Shown one piece after another: positions 56,833 through 64,000 of a stretch of 64,000 nt of DNA (positions are counted from its first letter, which is position 1; every line of letters starts with the position of its first letter). The notes under the pieces were generated by a model. That model was not told the origin of the DNA. It ran no database searches and saw nothing but the letters and a program-made list of their open reading frames with translations. The translations under genes and the position numbers were made by a program. This DNA comes from Scedosporium boydii (lineage: Eukaryota; Ascomycota; Sordariomycetes; Microascales; Microascaceae), in NCBI GenBank assembly GCA_002221725.1, contig NJFT01000052.1, positions 144,308 through 208,307 on the forward strand, in the 5' to 3' direction.

Positions 56833-59034
56833 TCAGTCAATTACAACCACCTCAAAGATGTAATCCAACGGCTCTGGGCGGCCGAGTGTTACATCAGAAT
56901 CATATCCATCGTCCTCCGCGAGCTCAACTACCTCCCTCTCAACTCCCTCCAGTGCATTAGCAAACGCCGCAGCGGCAAAGAGATCATCTCCGGGGAGATC
57001 CCCTGTGAAACTGCCTGCATCGGAACCGTCATCCGAACTGTCATTCACAACTACTGCCGGTTCCATCACGACGTCGATCTCGTCCTCCACCAAAATCGCG
57101 TCGTTGTTTTGCCTCGGGACTTCTGTTTGTTGGTCTCGAGGCAATATCCCGTCGTCCTGTAGCAAACATTTCTCAATATGCCGGTACAAGTGTTCCGCTA
57201 CGATGGGAGGAAACGCATTGCCAATTTGCTTCTTGATATATGGTGCACTGAAAACATGGTATACAGGGAACCCCTGAAGTGTGGCATACTCCCTCAGTGT
57301 CAAGTCTCGTTTACCACTGAAATGGTAGTTTTGGCCACCCGATGTTGTGATACACCGGGGAAGGATTCGGTCTGCGTCCCAAGGCCTAAAGTTGACGCGG
57401 CGCATGTCTCGCGGCTTGTGGAGGGGATCCACGCCTCGTCTGGCTCTGATTCGATCCAAAGCCTGGCGAGCCGTCACATATGGCTTGACGCCATTCCCTT
57501 CGGCTGAATGAGACGGCTCTGGGAAAGGGGGAAGTTGCTCGCCGGGGCCAGCACCGATCATGATCAAACGCTTCCTCAGCGCCGGCAACCCCTAGTTTGC
57601 GAGCGCAATCACCTTCCACCGCACCGAATAGCCGTACATGGTGAAAGTATTGATCAAGTGGTTAAAGTATGGCGCGAATCGGACCATCATCAACCCGAAT
57701 GTCTGCTCAAGCGTAAAGACTCTTGGCTTCACCTTTTTCAAAACAATCTCGCAGGCAAAGAGGGCCGCGAGATTTGCGATATCCTTGGCTTCATTAGGGA
57801 TAGTATGAGCAGGTGAAAAGACTTGACACGGTGGTGAAAAGTGACACATGTCCGTTATCATCGCCCTATGCGCAGTCGCCTCGATGAACTCGGCGACATT
57901 TTGCTCGAAGACCTCAGTGAGAGGAAAGTTCCGGCGGTATGAGTTGCACGCGGCGTCCCAGTGGTCCACGGCGTACCTGGGGAACAGGCCGGCTTTGACA
58001 GCCCCCCGCGATGCTCCACCCGCTCCTGAAAAGGTGTCAAAGAAGGTATATTTTTGGCCCTGAAGTCGCCTCTTAGCGCGAGCTTCAACCCCACCAGGAT
58101 GGTTGCTGTGGAGTGACGGCAACGATCCATCAACCGCAATAGGTGTTGTAACGCGACCCCCTTCTTGGGGCATATAATCCCCGCCTGGTATCGATTCTCC
58201 TCTCCAACCCTTCCGCAAATTATCCCGACCAACTCGATACGGCTCATCTGCCTCGTGTGGGAGGACGTTTATCATTGCCGCTTCGTAGTCGAGATGCATG
58301 CTTTTCCGCGCAGCCTCTCGGAACTTTCCAGTCGGCCACCATCTGTAGTATTTCCACCGGCAAACGAGAACCCCACTCTCGTTATGCTCTGGATACGGAG
58401 CGTTCGTTGTGATGAGCGTCCTGGTTGCGGTCACTTCTGACACGGGAACCTCCACCAAGGCCTGGATTTCTGCATCCCTCGGGTCGTCGCGGTCCACATC
58501 GTACACTGCAGCGACTTCCCGACGGCGCCACTTAAGAAGGCCGCCCATATGCCGGCTCTTGATGTACGGGATGCCTCTGATGATGGTTTGTCCTGGCTGC
58601 GAGTCTTTCGTCTGGTATATTGCTTTGATTTTGAGGTATCGGAAGCGGAGTGGATGATTCGGCTGCATGTTGATCTGCACGACAACATTGTCCCGGAGGC
58701 TCATGCCGTTCCAAGTGATGTGACTGAGGCGGAGGCCAATCCCACCAATGTCTTGGTTTCTCCGGACCCTGGGGCTGGCTCCCCTAACCTCATCATCTTG
58801 GGTAAGATCGAAAATCTCGTTCTCAACCAAGCTTTCGAGCTCCACAATCTCATCTTCGTCGTCGACCTCGATAACGGTGGGTCGTGGTAGGTTTCGGCCC
58901 CCAGAATTGCGCAGCTCCCAGAGCCGTCGGGAGATCTCGAAGACTTCGGCGTCTTGGGCGGAAAGTTCCTGGTCATCTTCGTCGTCATCGATTATCCAGC
59001 TGTTGTCAGGGCTCGATCCTGGAAATAGATCCAT
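56833..59034 (-). pseudogene. rid: RID/Masc1-type C5 DNA methyltransferase with an in-frame TAG in the catalytic domain
   Basis: One long frame of 734 codons from ATG (59034) to TAA, interrupted by a single TAG at 57592-57594 (codon 481). The methyltransferase motifs are clear: I (DTFSGAGG, residues 333-340), IV (SPPCQVFSPAHT, catalytic C403), VI as LEQTFGL (EQT in place of the usual ENV, which I recall as typical of RID/Masc1), VIII (YSVRWKVIALAN, stop, GLPALRKRLI), IX (RDLTLREYATLQGFP) and X (IKKQIGNAFPP). The N-terminal 300 residues resemble the RID/Masc1 regulatory region. The TAG stands where this family normally has an aromatic residue before G-L-P. An intron ending in this CTAG would have to remove conserved motif VIII. 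RID is required for RIP in Neurospora. The gene may be null, read through, or mis-sequenced here. Confidence 0.85.
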
Positions 59035-59934
59035 CGTCACCTTTTCAGGCAGTTAGTTCGCAGCTCGTCTAGTTCCATGGGACCATACCTAGAGCGTTTC
59101 TCTAATACTTGGAGGAGTATCGTAGGTCCTCGAAAATCTGCACGAGCGGGATGATCTCCTCTCCTTCAGGTAAAGGCGCCCTCTTTAGTTGCAGGGTAGG
59201 CGAGGTCAGACTAATTATGAAGGCCCACCTCTCTTCTAGGATATGATGGGTTTTGCCACTTGAGTTGAGCACTCTGGACGAGAGGCTGAAAATTCCTTAG
59301 CTTGAGTTGCTGAGGACGGCGCATATGCCCTTCTGATGCGCCCAGCTTGGCGGGGCAGTTCAATGGAATATTAAAGCGAGCGACTTTCCGATAAAGGACT
59401 GAGTGGGATCATCAAGACGCAATGACTGAACGGGGTACTCCTGAAGCCAAGGAGGGTGGTGCTGATTTGGGGACGATATGAGCAGTGTGAGAGAAAGGGT
59501 TGAGTCAAAATCTCTCTAGGATGGAGAGATAAAACTCCTTGGCCAAGGGTAAGAACACTGATGAAGTCTTCCTACAAAATTTTAAGGGAATGGAGGAAGT
59601 CACGATGGTTATTGAAGGCTTATTCTAAGATATAGGTCTAGTATAGTTCCTCCCTAATAGAAGGAGCATCTTTGAGCTTGGTCTCGCTTAAGGATTTGAA
59701 TTTGAATATCTATTGAGGATATTATGAGATGTGTTCTTAGGTAGGCGATGGGCTTTGTTTTCTCCTTTCTGGTAAAGAGGCTTTTATGCCCTTTAACTAC
59801 CATCTAGAACGGGTCAAGATGATAATAAATGGAGAGGCCAGCTCTGATGGGCTTCGGGTTTCGGAGACTCGAACTCGAGATCTCGACGGCAGATCTAGGC
59901 ACCAAGATTAAAATAGCGCGATCTCCAAAGGCGA

Positions 59935-59980
<46 letters not shown>

Positions 59981-60306
59981 AAGTCGTTCCGGCACCGGGC
60001 GACCAATCTCTAGCGATGGCTACCACCCACACTCCACACTGATCAACGTTTCCGCCACGGGGAGGCTCATGGTGTGATGATGATCTGGATCAATGGGGGA
60101 TGATCTTGCGGGAGGAAGGAACTTTATGGTGTGTAGGACTGTGTTGGAGGTCGACGTCATCAATCTGCTGAGCGTCGAGAGGTTAAATCCTGAAGCCTAT
60201 AAGGATGGATGTTTCCTCAAATATCAAGTCTGGATATCCTCAAAAGCTGGTAACTTTACTTTTACAATAGAAAATCGAAATTGCCAATTTTAGAGAAGAA
60301 AAAAAA
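59035..60306. other. Intergenic, divergent promoters, with an (AC)n microsatellite
   Basis: About 1.3 kb between the RID-type gene (-) and the small 86-aa gene (+). Contains the (AC)21 run at 59936-59977 and no recognisable gene. Confidence 0.5.
59936..59977. repeat. (AC)21 microsatellite
   Basis: A perfect run of 21 AC units, the longest simple repeat in the window. Likely polymorphic in length. Confidence 0.95.
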
Positions 60307-60709
60307 ATGCCCAAGTCAAAACCTCACCACGAAACGGCTCCGGTATGTGGAGGATCTCTGAAGACTCCATCCTCTTCTTTGTATTGCCACACGGAACTAA
60401 CACGACGATCATCCAGAACGAGAACCCGTACGACGTCCTGGGCGCGGGGAACGAAAAAGAAGAAGAAGTACACAGCACCCATCAACGTGATAAGAATCCA
60501 TCATGGAAAAACTAACACCAGTAACCACATTGCAGGGCCAGAAGGGTCAGCATCATCCGTCCCGAAAAGGCGAGATGCGACAGGACGTCAGCTCGGATTT
60601 CTCAGTATACCACGCTACCCCTGGACCGGCGATTCCCAAGGACTTTGACGTCAAGCAGGAGGGCACCAAGGAGGAGAGACGGGCCAAGGCGGCGGAATGG
60701 AACAAATGA
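60307..60709 (+). CDS. Small uncharacterised fungal protein, 86 aa
   Basis: Three exons, 60307-60342, 60417-60467 and 60536-60709, encode 86 aa. Exon 1 gives MPKSKPHHETAP, exon 2 only 17 residues (NENPYDVLGAGN followed by an acidic run), and exon 3 the main part with QKGQHHPSRKGE, SSDFSVYHATPGPAIPKDFD and a final charged helix (KEERRAKAAEWNK). Introns have GTATGT and GTACAC donors and clear CTAAC branch points, all in phase 0. The protein is hydrophilic, probably partly disordered, with no membrane or catalytic motif. The ordered style of the sequence and the good splice signals support a real gene. I cannot assign a function; the second donor (GTACAC) is not ideal. Confidence 0.7.
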
Positions 60710-62532
60710 AGTGGTGATGTGGGGAACAACCCTTGTCTGATGGGGGAAATATAGGTGCCTGAAGGGAGGACCCTGGGAGTTGGGCACTTGTTAGTCGAAT
60801 GTTCGAGTCTTCTAATCTGCTCCAAGCAGCCAAGGGTAGTCTTTCAAAGATGTTATAAACGATTTGTCTCAATTCAGGGTCCAAGGGCCCCTAAGTGCCT
60901 CGGTAGCTGTGGTGAATGTCTACAAGTACGGGTTCTTCGTGTTCCGTGTTGGAGTCGAAACGATGACGCAACTTGCTGGCAGCGAAAAACGAGGGATCAA
61001 TCTATTGTCAATATAAAATTACTCCGTAGTGTACTGATAAGCAGTGTACGCAAAGTGTAAATACTCGAGGACCCACTTGTAGCTAAACCTGGGGCAGTCA
61101 ACTGAGAAACTGGACTGCACGGTGAAGCCAAAGATCACACACATTGAGCACTTCGTGACCAACTCTGCGAGGATTGTATTGATGAAATTGATGATGTCTG
61201 GTTGTATGAGGATCCAAGATCTGGGGAGGCCGCCATTGCTTGCCACAAAATAGGTACTCCGTATTAGTGTAATACTTGTACCTCATACTGTGGGCAGGGT
61301 TCCGCAGTGCACTGTGATTTCCCCAACTCTTCCGATACTTTGGTGTGTACCAAGATATTCGTACTTGATTGTGACATTCCAATGGTGCAACGAATGGTGA
61401 CGTCGAATTACTACAATTGTACTTGACCTGTGTAGATGTTATTGTGGATTAAATAAGGGAACGATTCTTGGCCAAAAGGCTGGCCTGGCGTTTCTGCTCT
61501 AAACAAGTAAACTACATTCAAATTCATTCACTTGCCTGCATTCAATTTAGCCCAGCTAGGCCGGTCATGATCTGAAATACCATTATTATTGCCGCCTTCC
61601 CTTTTCGGAATAAGAGAATAGAAACGGTTATTGTCACCATCGAGCGAGGATTGGAGCTTCTGCACTGGGATTCGAACGCCGATAAGCAGAACATTGAAGG
61701 GTTCCTCGCCATTCCAGGTTACACTACGAAGTACTTCGCAGGTTTTGGGTTTTTCTAGCTCCGTTTTGCGCTCATCAAATTGTCCTGCCCAGCCCCCGCC
61801 CACCACCCACCCACCTCTGTCTGCTAGCCCCAAATTCCCCAATCTCCCTGTCCTGGGAAATCGGGGTGCCTAGCCAAGGCTGTAATCTACGCTACTTCCG
61901 TGCTTTCGTCCATTGTTCTAGGCCCCTGACTTAACTGACCAACCTCGCCCACTCAGGCCGACAGTTCCGAGTATTACGAAGTACACGCCTCAACTGCCAC
62001 CTTCTCTACCCATCCTCACCAGTTACAAGTTACCGTCCCCTTTTCGTCCTGTTCTTTCCCCAAACCCCAAATCACTGGACGTCCCTGAGCGAAAGGGGGA
62101 ATGACGACACGAGCGGCCATCACCACCCGCAGCTCGACCAACGACAACCACCGAGGGAAATAAGCGCCGCCACCGTTGTCGGTCAGAAACCTCGGACACA
62201 CCTCTTCTTGTCGCTGCGGCTGTGAGCCTGCGACACAAGCCCAAGACAAAGAAAGCCCACGCTCTCAGCTTGTCTTTCTTCTATGACTTAGCTCGAATTA
62301 TTAGCCACCCGATCTCTTCGTTCTCTTCCCCCCCGAACGACGAGTTTTATCCTTAGCACCCATCTCTCTTTCCTCGCCTCCGCTCCTTGGGCTGGATCGC
62401 ATCGTTAATACCGACATTCTTCATTTCCTCCCGTCACCGAGACGCCGTCCATCGACCCTTGCCCCGCTCACGAATTGCCCACCGAGTTGTGACGACATCC
62501 CAGGCTCGTCTCGTCCTCGTTGAACCGCCGAC
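60710..62532. other. Intergenic: LAS17 promoter, small-gene 3' flank
   Basis: About 1.8 kb. Carries four TACTYCGTA-type motifs (61020-61983) and a T-arm-like element (complement of about 61665-61685, GTTCGAATCCC) without a matching tRNA body. The last 300 bases before the LAS17 ATG are C/T-rich, as in many fungal leaders. Confidence 0.5.
61020..61983. repeat. Cluster of four TACTYCGTA-type motifs
   Basis: Copies at 61020-61028 and 61255-61263 (TACTCCGTA), and 61725-61733 and 61975-61983 (TACGAAGTA), within 1 kb of the LAS17 promoter. Confidence 0.6.
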
Positions 62533-64000
62533 ATGGTGTCGATTCTCAACGAAGATGACAAGGCGACGGTGAAGCGAGTGGTGCCTAGGCAGAGCAACAA
62601 AATCCAGGCCGTAGGCGTCGCCAGGCTCTACGTTGCATATCCTAAGCGTTCGAAATGGACATATACAGGGTTACAAGGGGCCATCGTGCTCGCCAATGAT
62701 CTTGTCGGCAACACCTACTGGCTCAAGATGGTCGACATTTCGGTACGTTCGTGTCCAGCTTCACGTACACGCATTCGCTTCCTCGGCTTTGAATGTCATC
62801 GATCCCCTTAGACTTCTATACACCGACTGACCTGACTTTATCTGTTTAACAGCCTGCGAACCGCGGAGTTATCTGGGACCAGGAGATCTTCGACACCTGG
62901 TCCTACAACCAGGACCGAACCTTCTTCCACACCTTCGAGCTCGAGGATTGCCTCGCCGGCCTTTCTTTCGTCGACGAGAAGGAGGCTGCCGGTTTCCTAA
63001 AGAAAATGAATAGCCGAGAGAAGCACGCGAGCAAAGCGACCAGGGCTACTCAGTTTGGTGGCAATGGTCAACCCACACACAAGCATGGCTTCCTAGGCCT
63101 CGGCGGTATCTTTGGTGGCCACCGCCATTCGTCGGCGCCTACGCCGCCCGACTCGCCTGGCGGAAACTTGTCGGCATCGCACAGCCACCGATCACGACTG
63201 TCGTCTGGTAGCACCACTGACGTGTCCAAGGTTAGCGAGTTTGCTTTACTTGATGCTTTTGACCCGAGGTGGAGGGAGAATTTCGGTCACGACCTGAGGT
63301 CGAAGGGCCTGACGGATGATTTTATCAAGGACAACCAAGAATTCATTGTCGACTTTTTGCGCGAAGAACAGCAGAAGCAGCGTCAAAAACGAAATACACC
63401 ACCTGCGGCACCTAACGGCCACGGGCGGGCACCACCGCCGCCTCCACCACCGGCTGCCCCCGAGAGCCCTGCCTCCCGAGCCGAGCTACCAGCCTCTACC
63501 CCTCGCCGTGGATTACCTCCCGCACCGCCACCGTCGAGGCGCCCCGGCGGCCGCTCTGAATCCGCCGCAAGACCTCCTTCTCCGCCTAGCGAACCACCAG
63601 CTCCTCCGCGACCCAAGTATAACGCGCCGCCTCCTCTTCCCGATGCGGGCAAGTACGCGCACTCCGAATATCACAGACCAGTGCCAGCCGCTCCAGGACC
63701 CGCTCCACCTCCCCCTCCGCGACCACCCAAGACTGCTCTCAACGCACCTAGCTCAGCGCCCCCACTACCAGGCAACAGGCCTGCACCTCCTACGCCGAGC
63801 CGCGGACCCGTGCCCCCGCCACCGCCGTCTCGAGAGCCCGTGCACCACGTCCCGCCCCCGATATCATCAGCGCCGCCGCCGCTACCACCAAAGGTTCCCG
63901 CTACATCGAGCGCTCCCGTTCACGCGCCACCCCCGCCGAGCCCTCGACCCGTTCCCATGCCTCCTACAGCACCCCCATTACCATCAGCGAGCGCTCCCCC
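62533..64000 (+). CDS. LAS17: WASP/Las17 homolog, N-terminal part, cut by window end
   Basis: Two exons visible, 62533-62742 and from 62853 to the window end (open). Las17/WASP activates Arp2/3 actin nucleation at endocytic patches. Residues about 15-120 are the WH1/EVH1 domain (RLYVAYPKRSKWTYTGLQGA, VGNTYWLKMVDI, then WDQEIFDTWSYNQDRTFFHT), the known binding site for WIP/Vrp1. A CRIB-free middle segment follows, with DPRWRENFGHDLRSKGLT and FIKDNQEFIVDFL. Then comes a long Pro-rich region with repeated poly-Pro/Ala/Ser blocks (SH3 ligands), still open at base 64000. The WH2 and acidic ends lie outside. The 110-nt intron (GTACGT donor, TTTAACAG) is in phase 0. Confidence 0.93.

Noticed and set aside
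57547..57640. An intron ending in the CTAG at the RID stop codon
   Set aside because: The only donors in reach (such as GTACGG about 46 nt upstream) would delete the conserved YSVRWKV segment of motif VIII.
59840..59900. AGTTCGAGTCTCC on the minus strand beside the AC repeat
   Set aside because: Imperfect B box without the rest of a tRNA.
61660..61690. T-arm/B-box-like GTTCGAATCCC on the minus strand
   Set aside because: No A box upstream at tRNA spacing and the stems do not pair; not called as tRNA or SINE.
1..64000. Secondary metabolite gene cluster around the BBE-like oxidase
   Set aside because: No polyketide, peptide or terpene synthase, P450 or cluster regulator nearby; neighbours are housekeeping genes.
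1..64000. CRISPR array, rRNA operon, intact DNA transposon or retroelement
   Set aside because: No regularly spaced repeats, rRNA sequence, transposase or reverse transcriptase motifs in any frame.

Overview
The window is nuclear DNA of a filamentous ascomycete (Pezizomycotina, most likely a Sordariomycete). The genes have short introns (about 42-280 nt, mostly 50-90) with GTANGT/GTGAGT-type donors, CTRAC-like branch points and YAG acceptors. They include fungal-specific families: a RID/Masc1-type DNA methyltransferase, an OPT transporter, a secreted sedolisin, a berberine-bridge-type oxidase and a fungal-type Las17/WASP. I recognise 18 protein-coding loci plus one decayed gene. Two loci are cut by the window edges: the OPT transporter at the left and Las17 at the right. 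Exon boundaries were worked out by hand from reading frame and splice signals.

Layout. 1-10.5 kb: OPT transporter 3' end (+), an acidic AT-hook-like protein (-), the Fe-S biogenesis factor ISD11 (-), a sedolisin protease (-) and the Rix1-complex WD40 protein IPI3 (-). 10.5-23 kb: a 4-kb intergenic region, an uncharacterised Ser-rich 746-aa protein (+), a multi-pass membrane protein with an in-frame TGA or a very short intron (-), an isoprenylcysteine methyltransferase (+) with a tRNA-derived SINE just behind it, and a secreted FAD-linked oxidase (-). 23-36 kb: a 4.7-kb intergenic region, a Gemin2/Brr1-like snRNP-assembly protein (+), a Spd1-like ribonucleotide reductase inhibitor (-), a wrecked APH-family kinase gene (-) and ribosomal protein RPS27 (-). 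36.5-51 kb: the SEN1 helicase (-), an HhH-GPD DNA glycosylase (-), an LSB1-like SH3 protein (-) and 2-methylcitrate dehydratase (-). 51-64 kb: an RBR ubiquitin ligase (-), the RID-type DNA methyltransferase with an in-frame TAG (-), a small 86-aa protein (+) and LAS17 (+).

The genes do not form an evident biosynthetic cluster or operon-like system; most are housekeeping (ribosome biogenesis, RNA helicase, Fe-S, snRNP assembly, dNTP control, actin, propionate catabolism). The points most worth a second look are: (i) a single stop codon in conserved motif VIII of the RID-type methyltransferase, the enzyme family needed for repeat-induced point mutation; (ii) a tRNA-derived SINE with intact Pol III A and B boxes; (iii) a short palindrome-like motif, TACTYCGTA, present 14 times and only between genes; (iv) the membrane-protein gene with an in-frame TGA; (v) the decayed APH-type gene; and (vi) RPS27, whose first coding exon is the ATG alone. 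No CRISPR array, rRNA gene, convincing functional tRNA gene or intact autonomous transposon was seen.
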